Below are positions 28,376-37,425 of a stretch of DNA of 64,000 bases, in pieces (positions within the stretch are counted from its first letter, which is position 1; every line of letters begins with the position of its first letter). A program made the position numbers and the translations under genes. This DNA comes from Myxococcales bacterium (GTDB lineage: Bacteria > Myxococcota_A > Bradymonadia > UBA7976 > UBA1532), in assembly GCA_020633435.1 (NCBI GenBank), contig JACKDP010000002.1:696001-760000 (forward strand), read 5' to 3'. Below the pieces are notes generated by a model that saw only the letters and a list, made by a program, of their open reading frames with translations, ran no database searches and was not told where the DNA came from.

Positions 28376-30370
28376 ATGGAGATCCGCGACCTCGCCGAGC
28401 GCGTGCTCTTCGGTCGGACGCTGGCCGAAAAGCTCATTCATCCCGAAGAGTTGACGGATGAACGCCCGGGCGTGGCGCTGGCCCGCGCCCCCGCCGAGCC
28501 CGAGCGCCCGGCCGGCCTGGCGCTCGTCCGCCGGGCCCGCGTGCCGTTCCCCGCGCTCGCCCACCTCGACCAGGTGGACGCCCGCGGCCACGCGCTGCAC
28601 CACTTCGCCAGCCACGAGCTGCTGGCCATGGAGCTCATGGCCCTGGCCCTCCTGCGCTTCCCGGACGCGCCGCCGGCCTTTCGCCGTGGGCTCGTCGCCG
28701 CGCTGCACGAGGAGCAGGCCCACTTCGCCCTCTACCAGGCCCGGATGGGCGCGTGCGGCGTGCCCCTGGGCGCGGTGCCGGCCAGCGCCCTCTTCTGGGA
28801 CGCCCTCGCCGGCATGGCCTCGCCCCTCGACTTCGTGGCGGGGATGAGCCTGACGTTCGAGCAGGCCAACCTCGACTACGCCGGCTTCTACCGGCGGGCC
28901 TTCGCCGCCGTCGGCGACGCCGAGACGGCCGCCGTCCTCGACCAGGTCTACGAGGACGAGATCGGCCATGTGAAGCTGGGCCTCGTCTGGTTTCGGCGCT
29001 GGCTGTCCCCCGGGCCCGACGCGGAGTGGGCGGCGTACACCGAGGCCCTCCCGACGACGCTGCAGCCCAGCCGGGCCAAGGGCCTCGAGTTCGACGCCGA
29101 GGCCCGCCGCCGCGCGGGCTTCACCGAGGGCTACATCGACACGCTGCGGGTCTTCAGCCGCTCCCGCGGGCGGGTGCCCGATCTGCACGTCTTCGATCCC
29201 GCCGCCGAGATCGTCCTCGCGGGGCGCCCCGTGCCCGCCGTGGCGGAGACGCTGCGGGCCGACCTCGAGACGCTGCCCATGTTCCTGGCCGCCGCGGACG
29301 ACGCCGTCCTCGTCGGGCGGCCGCCGCGGCCCGCCTTCCTGGCCCCGCTGGCCGAGGCGGGCTTCACGCTGCCCGAGTTCGTCACCCCCGAGGCGGCCGC
29401 TGACCGCACCTTCCGCCAGCGCCGGCCGTGGGCCGACCTGGCGGCGACGCCGGCCCACCTCTTCCGCAAGTCCTGGGCGGCCGGGCTGCTCGCCGGGCTG
29501 GCCGAGGCCGGCGACTTCGCCGACGCCGCCGTCGTCGGGGCCGCGTGCCGCACCCTCGCCGAGGTGGAGGCCCACGCGACCCGCCTGCGGGCCCTGGGCT
29601 TCGCGCCGCTCGTCGCCAAGGCCGACCTCGCCACCGCCGGGCGTGGCCACATCCCCCTCGGCGACGCCCTCCCCGTCGCCCGCCTGCGCCGGGTGCTCGC
29701 CATCGGCCCCGTCGTCGTCGAGCCGTGGCTCGACCGCGTCCTCGACCTGGGCCTGCAGCTCCACGTCAGCGACACGGGCTGGCGGCTCGACGCCATCACG
29801 CGCGGCCTCGTCGACGCCCGCGGCCAGCACCGCGGCGTCGCCCTCACCCGCCTCGCCGCCGGCCTGCCAGAGCACCTGCGGCGGTGGCTCATGGGCGCGG
29901 CCACCCAGGCCGCCCTGCGCCGGGCCGCGGACCACGTGGGGGCCGCCCTCCACGGGGCCGGCCACCGCGGCTTCGCGGGCGTCGACGCCCTCGTCTACCG
30001 GCGCGACGGCGCCTTCCACCTCAAGCCCATCGTCGAGGTGAACCCCCGCACCACGATGGGTCGGGTGGCCCTGGGCCTGCGCCGCCGGGTGGCCCCGGGC
30101 GCCGCCGCCGCCTGGATCCAGGTCCCGACGCCCGTGGACGCGACGCCGCACCTGCAGGTGCGCGGCCAGCCGCCGCTCATCGAGGACGCCGTCCTCTTCA
30201 CCACCGACCCCGAAGGCGCGCGCTTCACGACGCTGCTGGTGGTCGCCCCGACGGTCGAGGCGCTCGCGGCGCGGCTGGCCGCCTGGACCACCGCGGTGGA
30301 TCCCCTGGTTTCTGCTCATGAAAGTGTCGCGCCGGGCGCGGCGACCCTTGGCGGGCCGTCGCAGCCGTGA
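28376..30370 (+). CDS. DUF455 ferritin-like / ATP-grasp fusion protein
   Basis: This 664-residue cytoplasmic protein has two parts. Residues about 60-260 are a four-helix ferritin-like domain of the DUF455 type. HHFASHELLAMELMALALL, ALHEEQAHFALY and YEDEIGHVKLGL supply Glu and ExxH ligands for a di-metal centre. Residues about 330-640 look like an ATP-grasp ligase: VAKADLATAGRGH, VVVEPWLDRVLDLG and the metal-binding VEVNPRTTMGR near the end. ATP-grasp enzymes join a carboxylate to an amine or thiol through acyl phosphate. Linking one to an oxidase-type fold suggests a two-step modification. No signal peptide was seen. It lies upstream of the NSGWY lipoprotein/diiron genes, but an outer-membrane protein and a Bax-inhibitor-like gene lie between. 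Confidence 0.82.
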   Translation: MEIRDLAERVLFGRTLAEKLIHPEELTDERPGVALARAPAEPERPAGLALVRRARVPFPALAHLDQVDARGHALHHFASHELLAMELMALALLRFPDAPPAFRRGLVAALHEEQAHFALYQARMGACGVPLGAVPASALFWDALAGMASPLDFVAGMSLTFEQANLDYAGFYRRAFAAVGDAETAAVLDQVYEDEIGHVKLGLVWFRRWLSPGPDAEWAAYTEALPTTLQPSRAKGLEFDAEARRRAGFTEGYIDTLRVFSRSRGRVPDLHVFDPAAEIVLAGRPVPAVAETLRADLETLPMFLAAADDAVLVGRPPRPAFLAPLAEAGFTLPEFVTPEAAADRTFRQRRPWADLAATPAHLFRKSWAAGLLAGLAEAGDFADAAVVGAACRTLAEVEAHATRLRALGFAPLVAKADLATAGRGHIPLGDALPVARLRRVLAIGPVVVEPWLDRVLDLGLQLHVSDTGWRLDAITRGLVDARGQHRGVALTRLAAGLPEHLRRWLMGAATQAALRRAADHVGAALHGAGHRGFAGVDALVYRRDGAFHLKPIVEVNPRTTMGRVALGLRRRVAPGAAAAWIQVPTPVDATPHLQVRGQPPLIEDAVLFTTDPEGARFTTLLVVAPTVEALAARLAAWTTAVDPLVSAHESVAPGAATLGGPSQP

Positions 30371-30500
30371 TAGGACTCGCGCGCCCTTGAAGTCTGTTTC
30401 GGTCTGCGCTCCCTTTTTTCACTCTGGGACGCCGCCGCTGCGGACCTGGGAGGAGGCGCGAGCGACGCGCCTGTCGCGCCCTGTTCTGGAGGAAGTCGCG

Positions 30501-31511
30501 TTGAAGATCCTCGTCGCCGCCCTGGCCCTCGGCCTCGCTCTCCCGGCCTTCGCCGAGGACGAGTCCTTCCCCATCTCCGGCTCCCTGAGCACCGGGGTCA
30601 GCTTCAACCACGGCAACTTCACCGACCTGGGCGGCGTCGAAGGCGGCGCCGGCTACGTGCGCGGCTCGCTGTCGGGCAGCGTGGGCTACACCCTCCCCGT
30701 CGAGGGCCTCTCGGCGTCGGCCAGCTTCAGCCTGACCAAGCCCCTCGAGGAGAACTTCGTGCGGGCCTCCGGCGCCACCCAGCCGGGCAAGACCGAGATC
30801 AGCGACATCGGCCTGGGCCTCGGCTACGACATCGCCACCCTCGGGCCGGTCAACCTGGGCAGCAGCCTCGATCTGGTGGTGCCCCTGTCCAACGCCAGCC
30901 GCGCGGCGGGCCTCATCACCAACATCTCCCCGGGCCTCTCGGCCTCGGTGAAGCTGCCGGCGGGCTTCTCCCTCTCGGCGGGCGCTGGCCTGAGCTACAA
31001 CGTCAACGAGGACGCCACCCAGCAGCTCGACTGCGACGAGTTCCGCGACCTCTGCGACCAGCTCGGCGGCGCCGGCGGCCTGGGCCAGCCCAACTCCCTC
31101 TGGGGCTTCAGCGCCAACGGCGGCCTCGGCTGGAAGGCCCCCCTGCCTGGCCTGAGCCTGCGCGCCGGCTACTCCTGGGGCACCGGCCTCAGCGCCGTCG
31201 AGTTCAAGAAGGATGAGTTCACCTCGGAGTTCGCCCAGACCGGCGCCCAGCTCCAGGGGGACTCCCACGGCACCAGCTTCGGCATCAGCTACACCCCGAG
31301 CCCCATGGTCGAGGTGCCCGAGGGCGAGAAGGCCCCGGCCCCCGAGGGCGCCTGGGCCGCGCTGGGTCACTTCACGCTGTCGCTCAGCATGTCGACCCGC
31401 CAGAGCTTCTACTCCTCCGATGGCTCTCGCGTGACGGTGCCGATCTTCGACTTCGAGACGGGCACCCAGCAGCGCACGGTCTACGGCATCTCGCTCTCGG
31501 CCAACCTGTAG
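30501..31511 (+). CDS. Outer-membrane beta-barrel protein
   Basis: The 336-residue protein starts at TTG 30501 with GGAGGAAG about six bases upstream. This gives a clean signal peptide, MKILVAALALGLALPAFA. Further in-frame codons upstream have no export signal. The mature part alternates polar and hydrophobic residues in Gly/Ser/Leu-rich strands (GYVRGSLSGSVGYTL, ASASFSLTKPL, LSASVKLPAGFSLSAGAGL). It ends GISLSANL, close to a barrel C terminus although it lacks the usual final Phe. One short loop contains a Cys pair (about 31030-31050). It is probably a porin-like or structural outer-membrane protein. No family is identified. Confidence 0.8.
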   Translation: MKILVAALALGLALPAFAEDESFPISGSLSTGVSFNHGNFTDLGGVEGGAGYVRGSLSGSVGYTLPVEGLSASASFSLTKPLEENFVRASGATQPGKTEISDIGLGLGYDIATLGPVNLGSSLDLVVPLSNASRAAGLITNISPGLSASVKLPAGFSLSAGAGLSYNVNEDATQQLDCDEFRDLCDQLGGAGGLGQPNSLWGFSANGGLGWKAPLPGLSLRAGYSWGTGLSAVEFKKDEFTSEFAQTGAQLQGDSHGTSFGISYTPSPMVEVPEGEKAPAPEGAWAALGHFTLSLSMSTRQSFYSSDGSRVTVPIFDFETGTQQRTVYGISLSANL

Positions 31512-31703
31512 CCCCTCGATCGAAGGGCCGTGGCCGCTCGGCCGCCCCCCGCGCCGCGCCGGCGCCCCAACCTCCCGATTCCCTTGACCAAATCTGTAGA
31601 GCCCGTCAGGCTGCGTCCGGCGCTCGGGCGGAACCTTTCACGCAGTGGAGGCATCGACCTCGGCGTCTGCACCGCCGCACCTGCGGCTCTGGAGGAGGAA
31701 TCG

Positions 31704-32435
31704 ATGTCCTACGCCGATTTTCGTCGTCGACAGTCCGAAGCGATCCATGACGGCTTCACCACGGCTGCTGATGCGTCGGCCACTGATCGGGCCGACTTCA
31801 TCCGGCTCACCTACCTGCACCTGGGCGGCGCCATCCTGGCCTTCGCCGGCCTGACCGCGCTGCTGGTGAACTCGTCCTTCGCGCCCTCGATGATGGCGAC
31901 GCTGGCGGGCAGCCCCTACTCGTGGCTGCTGGTGCTGGGCGCCTTCATGCTCGTCGGGGCCGTCGCCCAGCGCTGGGCCTCGTCCGGCGCCTCCGTGGGC
32001 ATGCAGTACACCGGCCTCGCCCTGTACGTGCTGGCCGAGGCGGTCATCTTCGTGCCGCTGGTCTTCATCGCCAACCTGAAGGCGCCCGGCTCCGTCGGCA
32101 CCGCGGCCGTGCTCACCGCCACGGTCTTCGGCGGGCTCACCGTCACCTCCCTGGTGACGAAGAAGGACTTCTCGTTCCTGGGGCGGGCGCTGACCATCGC
32201 CGGCTTCGCGGCGATGGGCATGATCATCGTGTCGATCCTCTTCGGGTTCACCCTGGGGTCGTTCTTCTCGCTGGCGATGGTGGTCGTGGCCGCGGGCTAC
32301 ATCCTCTATCAGTCCTCGCAGATCATGTATCACTACCCCATCGGCTCCCACGTGGCCGCCTCCCTGGCCCTCTTCGCCTCGGTCGCGCTGCTGTTCTGGT
32401 ACATCCTGCGCCTCGTGATGGCCTCCCGCGACTGA
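31704..32435 (+). CDS. Bax inhibitor-1 / YbhL-type membrane protein
   Basis: The 243-residue protein is preceded by GGAGGAGGAA four bases before its ATG. Seven hydrophobic helices are visible from about residue 30 to the end. The last includes SLALFASVALLFWYILRLV. The preceding segment, AGYILYQSSQIMYHYP, is typical of the BI-1/YccA family. Members are thought to form calcium-leak channels or to interact with membrane proteases such as FtsH. Nothing in the sequence distinguishes these roles. A TTGACC hexamer at 31584 could be a -35 element, but the matching -10 is poor. Confidence 0.88.
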   Translation: MSYADFRRRQSEAIHDGFTTAADASATDRADFIRLTYLHLGGAILAFAGLTALLVNSSFAPSMMATLAGSPYSWLLVLGAFMLVGAVAQRWASSGASVGMQYTGLALYVLAEAVIFVPLVFIANLKAPGSVGTAAVLTATVFGGLTVTSLVTKKDFSFLGRALTIAGFAAMGMIIVSILFGFTLGSFFSLAMVVVAAGYILYQSSQIMYHYPIGSHVAASLALFASVALLFWYILRLVMASRD

Positions 32436-32452
32436 CCCGCCCCCATTGACTT

Positions 32453-32469
32453 CCGGCGGCGCCCGCCGG
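32453..32469 (+). other. GC hairpin ahead of NSGWY lipoprotein gene
   Basis: Inverted repeat CCGGCGG-cgc-CCGCCGG (7-bp stem, 3-base loop) lies 17 bases past the Bax-inhibitor stop and 12 bases before the next ATG. No T-run follows. It may be a weak terminator or may restrict initiation at the lipoprotein start, which has no clear ribosome-binding site. Confidence 0.45.
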
Positions 32470-32480
32470 ACAGTCCACCC

Positions 32481-33044
32481 ATGCGCTACACACCCCTCTT
32501 CTTCGTCATCGGCGCCGTCAACCTGGGCGGCTGCGATGCCCAGCGCCCCGACGATGACGGCGCGGGCGGGTACGGCGGCTTCTCCGACAACTCGGGCTGG
32601 TACGACGACGACGGCTTCGGCGGCCAGGCCGCCCAGGGCGGCGGCGGCCAGGGCGGGCAGCTCGACTTCGGGCCCGACGCCTTCGAGAGCGACAACTCCG
32701 GCTGGTACGACGCTGAGGGCCCCGAGCCCGACCTGGACGCCGGGCCGGACGCCGGGCCCGACGCCGGGCCGGACGCCGGCTCCGACGGCGGAGCGGAGGC
32801 CGGCGCCGGCGCGGATGGGGCGACCCACGACGGCGGGGCAGACGCGGGCACCGCCGCACCGGAGGCAGGGCGCCCCGCCGCCGACGCCGCCCCCGACGGG
32901 CAGGCCTGCGCGCCCGGCCGGCACGGGCTCGACTGGACGGCCCTCGCCTTCTGCGCCCCCGAGGGCCGACCCGCGGGCCTGCGGCCCTACCGGGGCCTGA
33001 CCAGCCCCTTCGTCATCGACCCCGACGCCGTCGTCCGAGGCTGA
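32481..33044 (+). CDS. Small NSGWY-motif lipoprotein A
   Basis: The 187-residue protein has a signal ending VNLGGC. Two copies of an NSGWYDxxG motif follow: SDNSGWYDDDGFGG (about 35) and SDNSGWYDAEGPEP (about 73), with a Gly/Gln-rich stretch between them. Then comes a DAGPDAGPDAG linker. The last about 40 residues, beginning LDWTALAFCAPEGRPAGLR and containing RG and PF, are conserved in the next gene. The protein looks like a flexible, exported carrier with a conserved Cys-containing tail. Its function is unknown. It is five bases upstream of its paralogue, and the ferritin-like gene follows, so all three probably share one operon. Confidence 0.8.
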   Translation: MRYTPLFFVIGAVNLGGCDAQRPDDDGAGGYGGFSDNSGWYDDDGFGGQAAQGGGGQGGQLDFGPDAFESDNSGWYDAEGPEPDLDAGPDAGPDAGPDAGSDGGAEAGAGADGATHDGGADAGTAAPEAGRPAADAAPDGQACAPGRHGLDWTALAFCAPEGRPAGLRPYRGLTSPFVIDPDAVVRG

Positions 33045-33049
33045 CCCCG

Positions 33050-33364
33050 ATGCCCAGCTACCGCGCCCACCTCTTCGTCGTCCTCGGCGTGGCCACCAAC
33101 CTCATCGGCTGCAACTCGGGCTGGTACAGCGACGAGGGCCTCGATGAGGGGCTCGACGCCGCCCCCACGGACGCCACCCGCCCCGACGCGGCGGCCGACG
33201 CCGGTGCCGACGCGGCCGATGGCGCGCCCGACGCCACCGATGGCGAGGCCGCGCTCCCCCGGCTGGACTGGGAGGCCCTGGCGTTCTGCGCCCCCGAGGG
33301 CGTGCCCGCGGGGCTGCGCGCCTGGCGCGGCCGACCCGGCCCCTTCCAGGTGGACCGCGCGTGA
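33050..33364 (+). CDS. Small NSGWY-motif lipoprotein B
   Basis: The 104-residue protein has a signal ending TNLIGC. The lipobox Cys is followed directly by NSGWYSDEG, so the motif begins at residue +2 of the mature protein. An Asp-Ala linker follows. The C-terminal LDWEALAFCAPEGVPAGLR with RG and PF is shared with the upstream lipoprotein. Thus the two ends are conserved and the middle is not, which is the pattern expected of a recognised tail plus an anchored or modified head. Its stop overlaps the ferritin-like gene start (GTGA), implying stoichiometric coupling. Confidence 0.8.
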   Translation: MPSYRAHLFVVLGVATNLIGCNSGWYSDEGLDEGLDAAPTDATRPDAAADAGADAADGAPDATDGEAALPRLDWEALAFCAPEGVPAGLRAWRGRPGPFQVDRA

Positions 33365-34107
33365 ACGACGTCCAGCGCACCTGGTTTCGGCAGGCCCGCA
33401 CCGAGTACACCGCCGCCAGCCTGGTGGCCGAGATGACCCACTGGCTCATCCGCCTGGGCGTGGGCCCCGACCTGCTCGTCCGCGCGACGCGGGTGGTGAG
33501 CGACGAGGTCCGCCACGCCACCATCTGCCGCGAGCTCTACGTCCATGTGGGCGGTGACCCGGGGCCCGTCGCCCTCAACCCGCGGGCGCTCGCCCACGCC
33601 GATGATCCCGACGCGCCCACGCACCTGCGCGCCATCACCGCCGCCGGCGAGCTGGCGTGCGAGGAGTCGGTGGCGCTGACGGTGTTCCGCATGCGCCTGG
33701 AGAACGCGCGCGACCCCATGGCCCGGGAGGTCTGCGAGGTGATCCTGCGCGATGAGGCGACCCACCGCGTCTTCGCGTGGGACACCCTCGACGCCCTCAC
33801 GGCCCTCGTCGGCCAGGAGGCCACGCGCGCCTGGGTGCGGCCCCGCATCGCCTGGTGGCTGAGGACGTACCTCGGCGCGAAGCTGCGGCCCGTCGAGCCG
33901 ACGTTCCCGCCCGAGGACCTGGCGTTTGGCCTGATCGACCGGCGGGCCCACTGGGCGGCCATGCGCCAGACGGTCGAAGCGCAGGTCCTCCCCCGGTTTC
34001 AGTCGCGCGGGCTGCTCGAAGCCGAGGCGACGCCGGCGATGCTCATCGCGGAGCTGGAGGCCCTGGGCGGCGTGCCGCCCGGCCGGTCACCCCCGGCAAC
34101 CGCCTGA
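33361..34107 (+). CDS. Ferritin-like diiron-type protein
   Basis: The 248-residue protein starts at GTG 33361, overlapping the lipoprotein B stop. It is all-helical with no signal peptide. Candidate carboxylate/His ligands occur in the expected order: EMTHWL, DEVRHATIC (ExxH), CEESVAL and RDEATHRVF (ExxH). That makes it a ferritin-like four-helix bundle with a probable di-iron or di-manganese site. Such proteins act as oxygenases, oxidases or metal stores. Its tight coupling to two lipoproteins with a shared Cys-containing tail suggests that it acts on them or on their ligand. This is inference. It converges on the NYN gene with 33 bases between. Confidence 0.82.
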   Translation: MNDVQRTWFRQARTEYTAASLVAEMTHWLIRLGVGPDLLVRATRVVSDEVRHATICRELYVHVGGDPGPVALNPRALAHADDPDAPTHLRAITAAGELACEESVALTVFRMRLENARDPMAREVCEVILRDEATHRVFAWDTLDALTALVGQEATRAWVRPRIAWWLRTYLGAKLRPVEPTFPPEDLAFGLIDRRAHWAAMRQTVEAQVLPRFQSRGLLEAEATPAMLIAELEALGGVPPGRSPPATA

Positions 34108-34140
34108 CATCAAAGAGAAAACGGGAGGGCGTGCGGGGCG

Positions 34141-35067
34141 TCAGGCCTCGGGGCCGAAGCCCAGGATGAGGTAGCCGCCCGACTTCTCCTCCTTCTGGAT
34201 CTCGAGGAGGCCGCGGTCGCGCATGTCTTCCAGCAGGCGGTTGAAGTTGCGGTAGCCGTGGAAGGTCTCCGCGAACTGGGGCTGCTTGCGCTTGATGGTC
34301 TGCTTGACCATGGAGCCCCACAGGCTGTCATCCCGCTCGCGGAAGAGGCTGTCCACCGTGTCGAGCACGCGCTCGATGGCCTGCAGGCGCAGCGTCTCCA
34401 CCGACTCCGTCTCGGCGGCCGGCGCCTCGGCCACGACGGCCGGGCGCTCGGCGGCGGGCTTCTCGGCCACCACCGGCCGCTCGGCCGGGCGCTCGGCGGG
34501 CTTCTCCGCCGGCTTCTCGGCGCGGGCGTCCCGATCGCCGCCGCGGCGCCGGCCCCGGGGGCGCTCGGTGCCCGCCGTGCGGGGTCGCACCAGGTCGTCG
34601 TAGAAGATGAACTGGTCGCAGTTGTCGATGAGCAGCTCGGCCGAGGAGTTCTTCACCCCGAGGCCGATGACCGTCTTGTTGTTCTCCCGCAGCTTCGAGA
34701 CCAGCGGCGAGAAGTCCGAGTCCCCCGAGACGATGACGAACATATGGACGTGCTCCTTGGTGTAGCAGAGGTCCAGAGCGTCCACGACCAGGCGGATGTC
34801 CGCGCTGTTCTTGCCCGAGTAGGAGACGTGGGGGATCTCGATGAGCTCGAAGGCGGCCTCATGGAGCGGGCGGCGCGCGCTCTTGTAGCGCGACCAGTCC
34901 GCGTAGGCCTTCTTGACGACGATGTTGCCCTTGTCCAGCAGGCGCTCGATCACGAGGCCGATGTTGAACTCGTCGAAGCGCGCGTCGCGCACGCCGATGG
35001 CGACGTTCTCGTAGTCACAGAAGATGGCGATGTTGGGAGCCTCTTGGAGGCGAGTGAGCGTTTCCAC
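34141..35067 (-). CDS. NYN-domain ribonuclease-like protein with OST-HTH
   Basis: The 308-residue protein (GTG start) begins with a NYN/PIN-like domain (about 10-155). FCDYENVAIG, NSADIRLVVDALDLCY and VSGDSDFSPLV supply the acidic residues typical of this nuclease fold. An Ala/Glu/Pro-rich linker (PAEKPAERPAERP, about 180-235) leads to a C-terminal OST-HTH/LOTUS-like winged domain (about 245-305, GSMVKQTIKRKQPQF and LLEIQKEE), a putative RNA-binding module. The combination matches bacterial NYN-OST-HTH proteins (LabA-like), probably acting in RNA processing or decay. It has its own promoter region, divergent from the propeller gene. The low-complexity linker may vary between strains. Confidence 0.88.
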   Translation of the reverse strand: METLTRLQEAPNIAIFCDYENVAIGVRDARFDEFNIGLVIERLLDKGNIVVKKAYADWSRYKSARRPLHEAAFELIEIPHVSYSGKNSADIRLVVDALDLCYTKEHVHMFVIVSGDSDFSPLVSKLRENNKTVIGLGVKNSSAELLIDNCDQFIFYDDLVRPRTAGTERPRGRRRGGDRDARAEKPAEKPAERPAERPVVAEKPAAERPAVVAEAPAAETESVETLRLQAIERVLDTVDSLFRERDDSLWGSMVKQTIKRKQPQFAETFHGYRNFNRLLEDMRDRGLLEIQKEEKSGGYLILGFGPEA

Positions 35068-35234
35068 GGCGGGCAGCCTACACCACCGCCCGCGCGATGG
35101 CGAGGACGGAATCGGACCCCCGAAGCCCGCCCGCGAGACCTCTCCCGCGTAGCCACATGCCTACATCATCTTGTTGAAATCAAAGGGGAATTCTCGCTTG
35201 CTCGGCACCACCCCCGGGCCCTACTCTCCGCGCC

Positions 35235-37420
35235 ATGCGGTACCCCCTGTTGCTGGTCCTGGCGGTGGCGGCGTGTGACGGGCCAGTCGCCCGGCCAGCC
35301 GCGCCAGTGAGCGCCGCGGCAGCCCGGCGACAGCCGCGCCCGCGACGGCAGCCCCCGCGCCGCAGGTCGTCCGCCCCGAGGACCTGCCCCTCATCGGCCT
35401 GCAGGAGCTCGCCCAGGCGCGGGCCCGCCTCGAGGGGCTGGCCGCGTCGGCGCCACCGCCGGCGGTCGTCGACGCCCTCATGGGCCTCGCCACCGAGGAG
35501 CTGAAGGCCGGCACCGTCGAGGCCGCCCAGCAGGCCCTGGAGCGCGCCGCCCTCGTGCTGGCCGACGCGCCCCCCGAGGCCGACGCCCGCCGCGAGCTGC
35601 TGCTCTTCCTGCGGGGGCTGGCGGCGCTGCGCCTGGGCGAGCAGCGCGGCTGCCGGGAGCACCACGGGCCGCGCAGCTGCATCCTGCCGCTCACCGGGGA
35701 CGCGGTGCACCCCGATCCGGCCCCGGCCCGCGCGTCCATGGCGGCCTTCCAGGCCCTGGCGGATCGCACGCCCCCGGGCGAGTGGCGGCACCACACCAGC
35801 CGCTGGCTGCTCAACATCGCGGCGATGGCCGCCGGGGCCTGGCCGGATGGCCTGGCCCCGGCGGACCGCCTCACCTTCCCCACCGCCCCGTTCAAGGCGT
35901 TCCCCAACGTCGCTGGCGCCCTGGGCGTCGACGCCTACGACCACGCCGGCGGCGCCCTGGCCGACGACTTCGACGGCGACGGCCGCCTGGACCTGATCTC
36001 CACGAGCTTCCACCCGGCCGAGCCGCCGCGGTTCTGGCGGGCCGACGGCGCCGGCGGCTTCGTGGCCGAGGACGCCGGCCTCGGGGGCGTGCTCGGCGGC
36101 CTGCACATCGTGCACGGCGACTACGACGGCGACGGCGACCTCGATCTCTACCTGCCGCGCGGCGCGTGGATGCGCGCGGCGGGGCGCCTGCCGGCCGCGC
36201 TGCTGCGCAACGACGGGGGCCGCTTCACCGACGTGGCCGCCGCCGTCGGCCTGGCCGACGCCCAGCCCAGCCAGGCGGCGGCCTGGGCCGACTGCGATGG
36301 CGACGGCGATCTGGACCTGTACGTGGGCGTCGAGACGGAGCCGGGGCTCCCCAGCAGTCGGCTTTATCGCAATGATGACGGGCACTTCACCGACATCGCC
36401 GCCGCCGCGGGCGTGACCAACGACCGCTACGCCAAGGGCGTGGCGTGGGGCGACTACGACGGCGATCGCTGGCCCGACCTGTACGTGAGCAACCTGCACG
36501 GGAAGAACCGGCTGTACCACAACCGGGGGGACTGCACCTTCGAGGACGTCGCCGCGCAGGCCGGCGTGGAGGGGCCGGATGACAGCTTCGCGACGTGGTT
36601 CTGGGACTTCGACGACGACGGCCACCTGGACCTCTGGGTGGGGGCCTACACCCTCGCGGGCGCCCCCGACCACCTCGCCTACGTCGCGGCCAGCCACACC
36701 GGCGACCCGCACCCGGCCGCCGTCTCCCGGCTCTACCGCGGCGATGGCCAGGGGCGCTTCACCGACGTCGCGCCGGCGATGGGCCTGGCGGCGGCGACGC
36801 TGCCCATGGGCGCGGGCTTCGGGGACGTCGATCAGGATGGCTGGCAGGACGTGTACCTGGGCACGGGGGCGCCGGAGCTCGACACCCTCGTGCCCAACAA
36901 GCTCTACCGCAACGTCGCCGGGCAGCGGTTCGAGGACGTGACCGTCGCGGCCGGCGTCGGCCACTTGCAGAAGGGCCACGGCGTCGTCTTCGCCGACCTG
37001 GACGACGACGGGGATCAGGATCTCTGGGAGCAGATGGGCGGGTTCTTCGAGAACGACGCGTTCTTCAACGCGCTCTACGAGAACCCGGGCTTCGGGGGCC
37101 ACTGGATCGACGTCGAGCTGCGCGGCCGGCGCAGCAACCGCTTTGGCGTCGGCGCCCACCTCTTCGTCGAGGCGGACGGCCACACCCGCCACCGCGTCGT
37201 CGGCTTCGGCTCGAGCTTCGGCAGCCGGCCCCTGCGCGAGAACATCGGCCTGGGGAGCGCCACCCGCATCACCCGGCTCATCGTGTGGTGGCCCGCGACG
37301 GACGAGCGCCAGCTCTTCACCGACGTGCCGGTGGACGCCCACCTGCGCATCGTCGAGAGCGACGACACCCTCATCCGGCTGGCGCGGCCCGCCACCCCGC
37401 TGGCCACCGGCCCGCGCTGA
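35235..37420 (+). CDS. ASPIC/UnbV-type FG-GAP propeller lipoprotein, frameshifted
   Basis: ATG 35235 opens a lipoprotein signal (MRYPLLLVLAVAAC). After about 30 codons the frame must shift by one base in the CCC run at 35323-35325 (one C missing). It then continues as APATAAPAPQVVRPEDLPL and a helical region. From about 35960 there are at least seven FG-GAP/VCBS-like repeats with calcium-binding DFDGDGRLDL, DYDGDGDLDLYL, DCDGDGDLDLYV and DYDGDRWPDLYV. The end has the ASPIC/UnbV domain (SNRFGVGAHL and ITRLIVWWP). The CRTAC1-like family is secreted and usually structural or adhesive. Total length would be about 728 residues. The frame break is probably an assembly error because everything else is intact. 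Confidence 0.82.
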
Positions 37421-37425
37421 CCCGG

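Noticed and set aside
30387..30415. TTGAAG followed by a possible -10 upstream of the outer-membrane gene
   Set aside because: The sequence 17 bases on (TCCCTT) has no useful match to TATAAT.
32446..32474. TTGACT/GACAGT pair suggesting a leaderless promoter for lipoprotein A
   Set aside because: The -10 matches only three positions, and the pair overlaps a hairpin; there is no independent support.
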